Below, piece after piece: positions 45,347 through 54,126 of a stretch of DNA of 64,000 nt. This DNA is from Streptomyces canus (GTDB taxonomy: Bacteria; Actinomycetota; Actinomycetes; Streptomycetales; Streptomycetaceae), in assembly GCF_001514145.1 (NCBI RefSeq), contig NZ_KQ948665.1, positions 336,615-400,614 of the forward strand, given 5' to 3'. Below the pieces are notes generated by a model that was not told the origin of the DNA, ran no database searches, and worked only from the letters and a program-made list of their open reading frames with translations. Positions within the stretch are counted from its first letter, which is position 1; each line of letters begins with the position of its first letter. A program made the position numbers and the translations under genes.

Positions 45347-46468
45347 ATGACCGAACTCACCACCGCCGCCCCGGCCACGGAGGCGGAGAAGCCAGGGCTC
45401 CACGTGGGATGGGTGGTCCCGCCGTTCTTCCACGAACTCCCCCTCGGGACGGACGACGTCGACGAGGCGGGCGAGCAGCTCTACGCGACGGTCCAGGAGG
45501 TCCTGCCGGGCGGCACGGACGAGGACCGGCTGCGCATGTTCGTCACCTACGCCGGCATCCTCGACGACCTGCGGGACGCCGGAGCGGTGTACGCGGGCTT
45601 CTGCAACCTGGACTTCGACGGCCGCCCCAGCACCGCCACCGTCGCCGTCTACCGCATGCCGCTGCACGACATCACCGCCGAGGACGTGCTCTCGGAGGCC
45701 CTCACCGGCCTGCAGCGGGCCTATCCCGACGACGACGTCCGGATCAGCACCCTGCCCTCCGGCAAGGGCGACGCCCGGGCCGTCGTACGCATCGGCCAGG
45801 CCCCCTTCACTCTCGCCGCCGAGGCCTCTCCCACCGGCGAGCCCCTGGAGGTGCCGCGCGGACAGATCCAGGTCTACATCCCGCTGCCCAACGACGCGGA
45901 CCTGCTGGCGTTCGAGCTCTCCACGCCCTGCATGGAGGACTGGGACTTCTACTCGGAGCTCTTCGCGACGATCGTCCGGACCCTGGACTGGGCGACGGAG
46001 GAGCAGGCCGAGATGGAGGCCGCTCTCTCCCAGGCCCAGCCGGTCCCGGACGTGACGCCCGATCCGGCCATGGTGCAGGAGCTCTACTCCTTCTCCAGCC
46101 GGGTCCTGGACGGCCTCGGCGTGCGGGGCAGGATGGACGAGGGCAACGCGGTGTCCTCGGTGACCTGCGCCGACTGCTGGTCCAAGGGTCTGACGACGGT
46201 GTGCACGGCCCGCCATCGCTGGCAGATCGACGGCGTCCCGGAGGAGCAGCTCACCGCCGCTGTCGACCGGTTGGACGCGACGTTCCAGAGTCAGGGCTGG
46301 CTCAAGCTGGCGGGGACACCGGGGGAGAGCGTGTCCCTGGCCGCGGACAGCGGCTCAGGCCACCGTGTCAACGTCACGTTGCTCCACGGCCGGCAGCGGC
46401 TCGTCGTCGAGGTCGTCGCCCCGTGCACCCGCACGGTGCGCGGGCCGGGCGACTCCGTGTTCGGATAG
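45347..46468 (+). CDS. Conserved cytosolic protein of cassette B, ends DSVFG
   Basis: A 373-residue soluble protein, ATG 45347. Its first 220 residues share layout and local similarity with the 222-residue cassette A protein (for example YAGILDDLRDAGAVYAGF against GFEAALGRLVEDGLVHF), and both follow a WXG pair. A Cys-rich stretch near residue 275 (TCADCW, TVCTARH) might bind metal. It ends GDSVFG. A chaperone role for the upstream WXG proteins is a reasonable guess from position only. Confidence 0.72.
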   Translation: MTELTTAAPATEAEKPGLHVGWVVPPFFHELPLGTDDVDEAGEQLYATVQEVLPGGTDEDRLRMFVTYAGILDDLRDAGAVYAGFCNLDFDGRPSTATVAVYRMPLHDITAEDVLSEALTGLQRAYPDDDVRISTLPSGKGDARAVVRIGQAPFTLAAEASPTGEPLEVPRGQIQVYIPLPNDADLLAFELSTPCMEDWDFYSELFATIVRTLDWATEEQAEMEAALSQAQPVPDVTPDPAMVQELYSFSSRVLDGLGVRGRMDEGNAVSSVTCADCWSKGLTTVCTARHRWQIDGVPEEQLTAAVDRLDATFQSQGWLKLAGTPGESVSLAADSGSGHRVNVTLLHGRQRLVVEVVAPCTRTVRGPGDSVFG

Positions 46469-46484
46469 CGGAGGCGGTTCCGGC

Positions 46485-47354
46485 ATGAACGAGAACACCG
46501 GCCACCTTCTGCCGATCGGCGCCCACGCGCTGTCCGCGGACCCCCGACTCGCCGCCGCCGTACGGGACTTCGGCAGCACGTACGGCTACGACTACTTCGA
46601 CGACGAGACGGTCGGACGGACCCTCGCCGAACACGAGGCCTCCCTGCGCCGGGTCGCGCGCGGAGGGCTCGTCTGGGCCGGCTCCCTGGCGACCGCCGTC
46701 GGGATCGTCTGGCTGGTGTGGGCGGCGTCCCGCAAGCCGGACGACATGGTGGTCGCCGTGGCGCCACCGGCCGCCGTACTGGGCCTGGCGCTCGCCGCTT
46801 TCGTCATGGTCAACCTCCAGGGCAGGCGCAAGCTCCGCCACCCCTTTCTGGAGGGGTACCGCCACGTCCTCGCGGCGGCGCTGGCGCACGGCGCGCCCGT
46901 GACCTACGTGCCCGCGTGGCTGACCGGCCGAGGCGGCGCGGCACTGGACGTGGCCCCGCTGCCGTCGTACGCCGCGCCGGCCGGGGGTCCGGCCACCGGC
47001 GTACAAGCCACCCCGGTGGCCCCGCCGCCCAAGCCGGCCGCGGTCGAGGAGTACGAGCGGATCGCCGACCACGGAGGCTGGCACGACGAGGCGGGCGGGA
47101 TCCTCGTCGTCGCGGGAGCCGTCGGCGTGGGCTACGCCGTGGTCAAGGACCTGCCCGCGGCGTACGCGGCCGTACTGCTCATCGCCCTCGGTATCTGGAC
47201 CTGGGTGGCCGGACACCGCCTCGGCAGACGCCAGAAGGAGCTGTCCGGCGAGGCCCTCCGTTACCTCGACGAGCTGACCAGCGCCCAGGCCGCGGGAGCA
47301 CCCGTGCACGAGCTCTCGCCACCCTTGCGCAAGCTCCTGGACACCCGGCTCTGA
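46485..47354 (+). CDS. Membrane protein closing cassette B
   Basis: A 289-residue protein from ATG 46485, with GGAGG about 10 bases upstream. Hydrophobic segments lie at about 65-85 (GLVWAGSLATAVGIVWLVW) and 90-115 (VVAVAPPAAVLGLALAAFVMV), then near 212-225 and 228-245. A Pro/Ala-rich linker (about 160-190) is cytoplasmic or outside. No motif recognised. A strong hairpin follows the stop. It could be the membrane partner of cassette B, as 28228-29679 may be for the EspC-like module. Confidence 0.72.
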   Translation: MNENTGHLLPIGAHALSADPRLAAAVRDFGSTYGYDYFDDETVGRTLAEHEASLRRVARGGLVWAGSLATAVGIVWLVWAASRKPDDMVVAVAPPAAVLGLALAAFVMVNLQGRRKLRHPFLEGYRHVLAAALAHGAPVTYVPAWLTGRGGAALDVAPLPSYAAPAGGPATGVQATPVAPPPKPAAVEEYERIADHGGWHDEAGGILVVAGAVGVGYAVVKDLPAAYAAVLLIALGIWTWVAGHRLGRRQKELSGEALRYLDELTSAQAAGAPVHELSPPLRKLLDTRL

Positions 47355-47363
47355 CAGGCAGCA

Positions 47364-47414
47364 CGCATACGGCAGTGGCGGCGCCTTCCCCGGGCGCCGC
47401 CACCGCCGTATGCG
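47364..47414 (+). terminator. Long hairpin terminator after cassette B
   Basis: A 22-bp stem (47364-47385 with 47393-47414) with a single mismatch and a 7-base loop starts 10 bases after the stop at 47354. Confidence 0.85.
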
Positions 47415-47564
47415 CGACCGCTCAGCCCCTCAACCGCCCCTCGCCCCCACCGCCTTGGCCCGCTCCCGCGCCTCGACGCTGACGCCGTGCCGGCACCGCG
47501 CGAGCGCCGACGGCCGTCGACGTCGGCGTGCGGACCGCGAGGTACTCGGTCTCCAGGAAAAGAA

Positions 47565-47597
47565 GGAGGGGCGGCCCGCAGACACGGCCGCCCCTCC
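47565..47597 (-). terminator. Hairpin terminator after eccC
   Basis: A perfect 12-bp stem GGAGGGGCGGCC / GGCCGCCCCTCC (47565-47576 with 47586-47597) lies 13 bases beyond the eccC stop on the minus strand. Confidence 0.8.
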
Positions 47598-47609
47598 ACC
47601 CGCACAGGC

Positions 47610-50600
47610 TCAGCTCTCCGGCAGGTATCCCGTCTGGACGAGCTGGCCGCTCGTCCGGCGCGAGATGAACTGGCCACGGCCCGGAGGCATCGGGGCGGCC
47701 TTGATGTTGTTGAACACCGGGCCCTCCGACGGGTCACCGGACAGCACGATGCCCTGCGCGCCGAGCTCCTTGATCCGGGTGAGGACCGGCTCGAAGGAGG
47801 AGCGTGAGGCGCCGGACGTGGAGCGGGCCAGGATGATGCGCAGACCCAGGTCACGCGCGAACGGCAGGTACTCCAGGAGCACCGACATCGGGTTGCCCAT
47901 CGACGTGGCGACGAGGTCGTAGTCGTCGATGAAGATGAACGCGTCGGGCTCGTTGTACCAGGAGCGGTTGCGCAGCTGGTCCGGCGTCACGTCCGGGCCC
48001 GGCATACGGCGGCTCATCGAGCCGGCCAGCGACTCCATGACCTCCTGGAGCTGCGGACCCGAGGCGCAGTACTTGTACATGTGGCTCTCGGGCACCTGGC
48101 CGAGCAGCGCGCGCCGGAAGTCCGAGACCACGAACAGCGCCTTGTTGGTCGCGTACCGCTCCGAGACCTGCTTGGCGATGAACCGCAGCAGCGAGGACTT
48201 GCCGGACTCGCTCTCGCCGTAGATGACGAACAGCGGGTCGGTCTCGAAGTCCACGAAGACCGGCGAGAGGGTGAGCTCGTCGACACCGACCGCGATACCG
48301 CGGCTGCCGAAGTCGCCGCCGCCGGGCAGCTCGGACGCGTGCAGCATCGTCGGCAGCATCCGCACCTTCGGTGCCGCCGGGCCCTGCCAGGCGTTGTTGA
48401 CGCTCTGGACGAGGTTCGCCATGCCGTCGGCGAGGTCCTCCACCGCGGTCGACCCGTCGATCCGGGGCGTGGCGGCGAGGTAGTCCAGCTTGTCCGGGGA
48501 CAGACCGCGGCCGGGCTTGCCCATCGGCACGTTCTCGGCCCGCTTGCGGTCGAACTCCGACTCCATCGCGTCACCGAGCCGCAGTTCGAGGCGGCTGAGG
48601 ATCTGGTCGCGCAGCGCGGGCCGCATCTCGGTGTAGCGGGTCGCGGTGATGACCAGGTGGATACCGAAGCCGAGACCACGGGTGGCGATGTCCGCGATGA
48701 CCGGGTCGAGCATCTCGTAGTCGTTCTTGAACGTCGCCCAGCCGTCGATGATGAGGAAGACGTCGCCCCACTGCTGGTCGGGGTAGTGACCCTGCGCCCG
48801 GCGGTTTCGGAAGGTGCCCATGGAGTCGATGCTCTTGGAGCGGAAGAACTCCTCACGGGCGTTCAGGATGCCGTGCACCTCCGCGACCGTACGGCGGACC
48901 TTCTCCTGGTCCAGACGGGAGGCCGCGCCGCCCATGTGGGCCAGGTTCTCCAGCGCGAGCATGCCGCCGCCGCCGAAGTCGAGGGCGTAGAACTGCACTT
49001 CGGCCGGAGTGTGGGTGAGCGCGAACGACGTGATCATCGTGCGCACGAGCGTCGACTTGCCGGACTGCGGGCCGCCCACGATCAGCGCGTGACCGGCGGA
49101 ACCCGACAGGTCCGCGTACATCACGTCACGGCGCTGCTCGAAGGGCTTGTCGACCAGGCCGACCGGGACGGCCAGCTTGCTCTGGGCGTGGTAGCCCTCG
49201 GCGTGCAGACCGCGCTCCGCGCTGATGTTGAGGGCCGGCAGCACCTGGTCGAGGCTGAACGGCTCGTCCAGCGGCGGCAGCCACACCTGGTGGGCGGGCG
49301 GGCCCTGACCGTCCAGGCGGCTGACGATGACGTCGAGGACGGTGTCGGCGAGCGCGTCGTCGACCTGGTTGCTCCGGGTCTCCGGCTCGGGGTCGGCGAG
49401 GATCCGCACCGGTACCGGAGCGGCGGTGAACAGCACGGGGGAGCGGTCGATCCGGCCGCCGCCCTGCACCGTCGGCCCGTTCGGCCGGTAGGTACCCGAC
49501 ACGTAGGCGGCCTTGAACTGCACCATCGTCTCGGTGTCGTACTTGAGGATGCCCGCACCGGGGACGTTCGGCAGGTGGTAGGCGTCGGGCACACCGATCG
49601 CCGTACGGGACTCGGCCGCGGAGAAGGTGCGCAGACCGATGCGGTACGACAGGAAGGTGTCCAGGCCGCGCAGCTTGCCCTCCTCGAGGCGCTGCGAGGC
49701 GAGCAGCATGTGCACACCCAGTGAACGGCCGATACGGCCGATCTGGATGAACATCTCGATGAAGTCGGGCTTGGCGGCGAGCAGTTCGCTGAACTCGTCG
49801 ATGATCAGGACGAGCGAGGGCAGCGGGTCGAGCGCGGCACCGGCGGCGCGCGCCTTCTCGTAGTCGGTGATGTTGGCGTAGTTGCCGGCCTGCCGCAGGA
49901 GTTCCTGACGGCGGGTCAGCTCACCGGTGATGGAGTCACGCATCCGGTCCACGAGCGTGAGCTCGTCGGCCAGGTTGGTGATGACCGCGGAGACGTGCGG
50001 CATGTTGCCCATGCCGGTGAAGGTGGCACCACCCTTGAAGTCCGCGAGGACGAAGTTGAGCGTCTCGGACGAGTGCGTCACCGCGAGACCGAGGACCAGG
50101 GTGCGCAGCAGCTCCGACTTTCCGGAACCGGTGGCGCCGACGCACAGGCCGTGCGGGCCCATGCCCTCCTGCGAGGCCTCCTTGAGGTCCAGCATGACCG
50201 GTTCGCCGCTCTCGCCGAGACCGATCGGCACGCGCAGCCGCTCGTGCAGGGTGCGCGGCCGCCAGGTGCGCGAGACGTCCACGCTCGCCGCGTCACCGAT
50301 CTGCATGAGGTCGGTGAAGTCCAGGTTCGCCAGCAGCGGTTCGTCCGCATCGGCGGCACCGAGCCGCAGCGGCGCCAACTGACGGCCCAGCGACTCCGCC
50401 TGTGCCTGCGACAGCACGTCGGGGACACCGGTGAAGACACCCGTGCCCGCCTCCAGCTCCATGGCGTCGGGCCACACCCGCACCGACAGCGAGCCACGCG
50501 CCTCGTCGAGTTCGCCGGGCACCACCTCGACGATGGTCACGCCCTGCAGGCCCTCCGCCGAGGCGAGGACCGAGTCGGCGGGGACACCGCCGCCGTCCAG

Positions 50601-51548
50601 TACGACGACCACGTGCGGCTGGTCGAGCACCGGCGAGCCGTCCCGGCTCCAGCGGGGGCGGCCCTCCAGCTGGTGGGCGATCATCTCCTCGAGCTCGCCG
50701 AGGTCGTAGCAGAGCAGACGGCGGCTGCCGGCGCCGTCTGACTCCTTGTGCTGCATGTGCGGCAGCCACTTGGTCCACTCCCAGTCCACCGCCGCACCCG
50801 GCGAGGCCACGACCGCGATCACCACGTCCTCGGGCGAGTGCAGCGAGGCCAGTTGACCGACCACCGACCGGGTCTGGCCGTAGACCGTCTCCGCGTCCCC
50901 GGAGATCGTCACGTGGTAGAAGGAGCGCAGCCCGATGGCCAGCGGCAGTTCACCGAGCGTGCCGTAGCTCGCGATGAACTGCTGCATCGCGTGCGCGGTC
51001 AGCGGCTCCAGCTCGTCCACCGGCGCGGTGTCGGGCGCGACCAGCGGCGTCGCCAACTGCTGCGGGCCCAGGCCGATCCGGACCTGGACGAAGTCCGGGT
51101 CCATGGCCCGCCGCTCCCACAGCCGCGACCCCTCGGCGACCAGCGCCCACAGCTGCTCCGGCGCCGGGTGCAGGTAGTACTGGGCGTCACGCTGCTTGTG
51201 CACCGTGCGCCGCACCTCACGGCGCTTCTGCGCCAGGTACTTGAGGTAGTCGCGCCGGGCCTCGGCCATCTGACCGGAGGGTCCCTTCCGGGCCCGCACG
51301 ATCTGGGCGACCAGCATGGCGACCGTGGACACCATCATGAGGCCGCCCATGATCTTCATGAAGCCCTGGGCGCCGGGCATGAAGAAGAACGCCGCCGACG
51401 AACCCATGCCCAGCATGGGCAGCAGGTTCATCAGGAGGCTGTCGTCCTCGGTACGAGGGAGTTCGGGAGGTGACTCGAGCTTGACCTCCTCACTCGGCAC
51501 CTCCGGCGGGAGTACCCGCGGCGGGCGCTTGACGATGACGACGCTCAC
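47610..51548 (-). CDS. eccC: Type VII secretion ATPase EccC (FtsK/SpoIIIE type, three ATPase domains)
   Basis: EccC is the motor and substrate receptor of the ESX channel. The 1312-residue protein is a single-chain EccCa-Cb fusion. Two transmembrane segments are near residues 38-90. Three FtsK-like ATPase domains follow: Walker A GATGSGKSELL near 470 with Walker B VLIIDEFSEL; GGPQSGKSTL near 823 with VFLIIDGWA; GESESGKSSLL near 1108 with FIFIDDYDL. Only the first has the classical DE pair, as usual for EccC. GTG 51548 begins MSVVIVKRPPRVLPPE. It is divergent from eccD, and its C-terminal domain should bind the YxxxD/E signals found on WXG100 proteins of the locus. Confidence 0.96.
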   Translation of the reverse strand: MSVVIVKRPPRVLPPEVPSEEVKLESPPELPRTEDDSLLMNLLPMLGMGSSAAFFFMPGAQGFMKIMGGLMMVSTVAMLVAQIVRARKGPSGQMAEARRDYLKYLAQKRREVRRTVHKQRDAQYYLHPAPEQLWALVAEGSRLWERRAMDPDFVQVRIGLGPQQLATPLVAPDTAPVDELEPLTAHAMQQFIASYGTLGELPLAIGLRSFYHVTISGDAETVYGQTRSVVGQLASLHSPEDVVIAVVASPGAAVDWEWTKWLPHMQHKESDGAGSRRLLCYDLGELEEMIAHQLEGRPRWSRDGSPVLDQPHVVVVLDGGGVPADSVLASAEGLQGVTIVEVVPGELDEARGSLSVRVWPDAMELEAGTGVFTGVPDVLSQAQAESLGRQLAPLRLGAADADEPLLANLDFTDLMQIGDAASVDVSRTWRPRTLHERLRVPIGLGESGEPVMLDLKEASQEGMGPHGLCVGATGSGKSELLRTLVLGLAVTHSSETLNFVLADFKGGATFTGMGNMPHVSAVITNLADELTLVDRMRDSITGELTRRQELLRQAGNYANITDYEKARAAGAALDPLPSLVLIIDEFSELLAAKPDFIEMFIQIGRIGRSLGVHMLLASQRLEEGKLRGLDTFLSYRIGLRTFSAAESRTAIGVPDAYHLPNVPGAGILKYDTETMVQFKAAYVSGTYRPNGPTVQGGGRIDRSPVLFTAAPVPVRILADPEPETRSNQVDDALADTVLDVIVSRLDGQGPPAHQVWLPPLDEPFSLDQVLPALNISAERGLHAEGYHAQSKLAVPVGLVDKPFEQRRDVMYADLSGSAGHALIVGGPQSGKSTLVRTMITSFALTHTPAEVQFYALDFGGGGMLALENLAHMGGAASRLDQEKVRRTVAEVHGILNAREEFFRSKSIDSMGTFRNRRAQGHYPDQQWGDVFLIIDGWATFKNDYEMLDPVIADIATRGLGFGIHLVITATRYTEMRPALRDQILSRLELRLGDAMESEFDRKRAENVPMGKPGRGLSPDKLDYLAATPRIDGSTAVEDLADGMANLVQSVNNAWQGPAAPKVRMLPTMLHASELPGGGDFGSRGIAVGVDELTLSPVFVDFETDPLFVIYGESESGKSSLLRFIAKQVSERYATNKALFVVSDFRRALLGQVPESHMYKYCASGPQLQEVMESLAGSMSRRMPGPDVTPDQLRNRSWYNEPDAFIFIDDYDLVATSMGNPMSVLLEYLPFARDLGLRIILARSTSGASRSSFEPVLTRIKELGAQGIVLSGDPSEGPVFNNIKAAPMPPGRGQFISRRTSGQLVQTGYLPES

Positions 51549-51808
51549 CGATCCACCAGTCCTTCACGCAATCGCAATGTCGAACCGCCCCCGTCGTGAC
51601 GGCCCCCGTATGTTCGTCAACTCATGGGGCTTTGCCAACACATGAGCCGGGCGTTGATCCTACTGTTCTGCGGGCCCCTTGAGCCGGGAGGGGATGGGGA
51701 GAAGCCGCAAGAGGACGGTAGGGTGACGCTCCAAACGAAGCGCGGAGCGGGAATCGCCCTGGCAAACCGCGACGAATCACCGAGTACTGGACTAGGGGGA
51801 ACCGTCAG
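51549..51808. promoter_or_regulatory. Divergent eccC/eccD intergenic region
   Basis: These 260 bases lie between the GTG starts of eccC and eccD and must hold promoters for both. AGGGGGA at 51794-51800 is the eccD ribosome binding site. No coding potential of its own was found. Confidence 0.5.
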
Positions 51809-53272
51809 GTGAGTACGGTTTCAGCAACCGGATTCTGCCGGGTCACGGTGGCGGCACCGAACAGCCGGATCGATGTGGCACTTCCCGAGGACGTGCCGCT
51901 CTCTGACGTCTACCCGGAGATCCTGCGGCTGTCGGGCCAGACACCCGAAGAGGCCGCGCCCACCGGGTACAACCTCGTACGCAGGGACGGCTCCGTCCTC
52001 GACGACGGCCGCTCGCTCTCCGAACAGCAGATACGCGATGGCGAATTGCTGCTCCTGCGGCCCTTCGCGGACTCCCTGCCGCCCGCCGTCTTCGACGACG
52101 TCGTCGACGCCGTGGCCGCCGTCGTCGAGGCCGACCGGCGCAGCTGGAACGACGGCATGATGCGCGTCGTCGGCCTGACCGCCGGCGCGCTGCTGCTGAC
52201 GATGATGGCGCTGGCCCTGTGGTTCTCGGAGCCGCTGCGCCACGACATGCACGGACTGCCGGGCGTCATCGCCGGAGCCACCGGTGTCGTCCTCGTCGCG
52301 CTCGCCTCCGTCCGCGCCCGCGTCTACGACGACCATCACGCCGCCGTCGCCCTCGGCCTCGCCTCACTGCCGCACCTGATGGTCGGCGGCTCCGGCATCA
52401 TGGCCCTCGACGCGGGCGAGGGCCCCGGCCGGCTGAACCTCCTCGTCGGCTTCGCCGCCGTCCTCGTCGCCGCGGTGCTGCTCGTCCTGATGCTGCCCCA
52501 GAAGGACGCGCCCTTCATCGCCGCCGCGTTCGGCGCCGGCATCGGCGTCCTCGCCACCTTCGCCGCGATCGTCTCCGAGGCCGAGCCGCGCGAGTCCGCC
52601 GCCGTCACCGCCGTGGTCATGGTCGCCGTCATCGGCTTCCTGCCCGGCTGGTCCGCCCGCTTCTCCCGGCTGCCCATCGGCTTCCGCTCGCCCGACCAGA
52701 TCGCCAAGCGCGGTCGCGCCGACGACCAGCAGGAGCAGGAGCCGGTCGACTACCAGCTCATCACCGACCAGGCCCGCCGCGGCCACGAGCTGCTGCTCGG
52801 CCTCGTCGGCGGCTCCGCGGTCACCGGCGTCGCCTCCGCGGGTGTGGTGCTCGGCTTCTCCAGCAGCGGCTGGGCCCAGCTGCTGTCACTGGCGGCCGGC
52901 CTCGCCATGCTGATGCGGGCCCGGCTCTTCCTGTACACGTCCCAGGTGGTGACCCTGATGATCTCGGGCATCATCACCGTCAGCCTGCTGGTCCTCGGCC
53001 TCGCCCTGAACCCGCCGGCCGACATCATCAAGGACCTCATCTACGACCACAACAGCGCCCCGCTGGACATCCGCACCGTCTGGCTGTCCGCCGCGGTGGC
53101 CCTGGGCGCCACGCTCCTGGTGGCCATCGCCCTGATCGTGCCGCGCAAGGGCGTGACCCCCTTCTGGGGCCGGATGCTCGACCTGAGCGAGGGCGCGGTG
53201 CTCCTCTCCCTCGTCCCGCTGTGCCTCGCGGTCCTCGACCTGTACGCGGCGGCCCGCGGCATGACCAGCTGA
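51809..53272 (+). CDS. eccD: Type VII secretion integral membrane protein EccD
   Basis: EccD forms the membrane barrel of the ESX channel. The 487-residue protein starts at GTG 51809, 8 bases after AGGGGGA. Residues about 8-90 are the ubiquitin-like cytosolic domain (CRVTVAAPNSRIDVALPEDV, LSDVYPEIL). A linker and about eleven transmembrane helices follow, from roughly residue 120 to the end, the length and topology expected for EccD. It is the last type VII gene before rpsO. Confidence 0.94.
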   Translation: MSTVSATGFCRVTVAAPNSRIDVALPEDVPLSDVYPEILRLSGQTPEEAAPTGYNLVRRDGSVLDDGRSLSEQQIRDGELLLLRPFADSLPPAVFDDVVDAVAAVVEADRRSWNDGMMRVVGLTAGALLLTMMALALWFSEPLRHDMHGLPGVIAGATGVVLVALASVRARVYDDHHAAVALGLASLPHLMVGGSGIMALDAGEGPGRLNLLVGFAAVLVAAVLLVLMLPQKDAPFIAAAFGAGIGVLATFAAIVSEAEPRESAAVTAVVMVAVIGFLPGWSARFSRLPIGFRSPDQIAKRGRADDQQEQEPVDYQLITDQARRGHELLLGLVGGSAVTGVASAGVVLGFSSSGWAQLLSLAAGLAMLMRARLFLYTSQVVTLMISGIITVSLLVLGLALNPPADIIKDLIYDHNSAPLDIRTVWLSAAVALGATLLVAIALIVPRKGVTPFWGRMLDLSEGAVLLSLVPLCLAVLDLYAAARGMTS

Positions 53273-53524
53273 GCCCCGCACACCTCACGGCGGCTGTCAC
53301 CCACGCGGGTGGCAGTCGCCGCGGCATGTCTACGACGCAGGCGTGGGCCGGGGCACTGCCGCAGGGCTGATACGCTGGCTGACGGCCGTTTGTGTACGCA
53401 CCCCCGGAGCTCACCGCTCTGGAGGCCGCGCCCAGCGGATCCCCGCCTCCCGAGTTACGGAAGCTCCCCTGAGAAGTGGACCAGGGGCACTCGGTGGCTA
53501 CCCAAGAGACTACGAGGAGTACGC

Positions 53525-53812
53525 GTGTCGCTCGACGCCGCTACGAAGAAGCAGATCATCACCGAGTTCGGTACCAAGGAGGGCGACACCGGCTCCCCCG
53601 AGGTCCAGGTCGCGATGCTCTCGCGCCGTATCTCGGACCTGACCGAGCACCTCAAGACCCACAAGCACGACCACCACTCCCGTCGTGGTCTGCTCATCCT
53701 CGTCGGTCAGCGCCGCCGCCTTCTCCAGTACCTGGCGAAGAAGGACATCCAGCGCTTCCGTGCGCTGGTCGACCGCCTCGGCATCCGCCGCGGTGCGGCG
53801 GGCGCCAAGTAG
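53525..53812 (+). CDS. rpsO: 30S ribosomal protein S15
   Basis: A 95-residue protein from GTG 53525, with GAGGAG upstream. KKQIITEFGTKEGDTGSPEV, then LTEHLKTHKHDHHSRRGLL and LVGQRRRLLQYL, is S15, which binds 16S rRNA in the central domain of the small subunit. As in other Streptomyces it is followed by pnp, with a hairpin and a long leader between. An in-frame extension to 53309 is not supported. Confidence 0.97.
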   Translation: MSLDAATKKQIITEFGTKEGDTGSPEVQVAMLSRRISDLTEHLKTHKHDHHSRRGLLILVGQRRRLLQYLAKKDIQRFRALVDRLGIRRGAAGAK

Positions 53813-53821
53813 GACGCCGTG

Positions 53822-53860
53822 AAGGGAGCGGTTCCCGAAACGATCGGGGACCGCTCCCTT
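53822..53860 (+). terminator. Terminator or processing hairpin after rpsO
   Basis: A 16-bp stem with one G-U pair (53822-53837 with 53845-53860), AAGGGAGCGGTTCCCG opposite CGGGGACCGCTCCCTT, is followed by TTTG. In S. coelicolor the rpsO-pnp intergenic region is a known RNase III processing site, so partial read-through is likely. Confidence 0.8.
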
Positions 53861-53862
53861 TG

Positions 53863-54126
53863 CCGTACGTGCTCGCCGTACGTACGGAAACGTGCGCAGT
53901 GTCACACCCACTTTGTAGTGTGGTAGCACAACGCAGTACCACGAGGAGAAGTGCACCTCGCCGCCGCCGGTCCTCGGTAGTGGCCCCCGGGCCTTGCGAA
54001 CCCGGGTGCTTCGATCGAAGACCGGCCCGCACCAGATGGAGCGCTTCTCCGCTCACGTCCCCCCGCCACACGGGCGGATCGGGACAAAAGACGTAACGCA
54101 GACGAAAAGTAACGGAGAAAACGCTA
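53863..54126 (+). promoter_or_regulatory. pnp leader and promoter region
   Basis: No gene is visible. Small stem-loops occur at 53920-53942 (GTGGTA...TACCAC) and around 53988-54008 (CCCGGG...CCCGGG), next to a CTTCGATCGAAG palindrome. In S. coelicolor pnp is transcribed both from rpsO and from its own promoter, and PNPase autoregulates through this region; the same is inferred here. The CGGAGA site of pnp is about 12 bases before GTG 54127. Confidence 0.5.
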
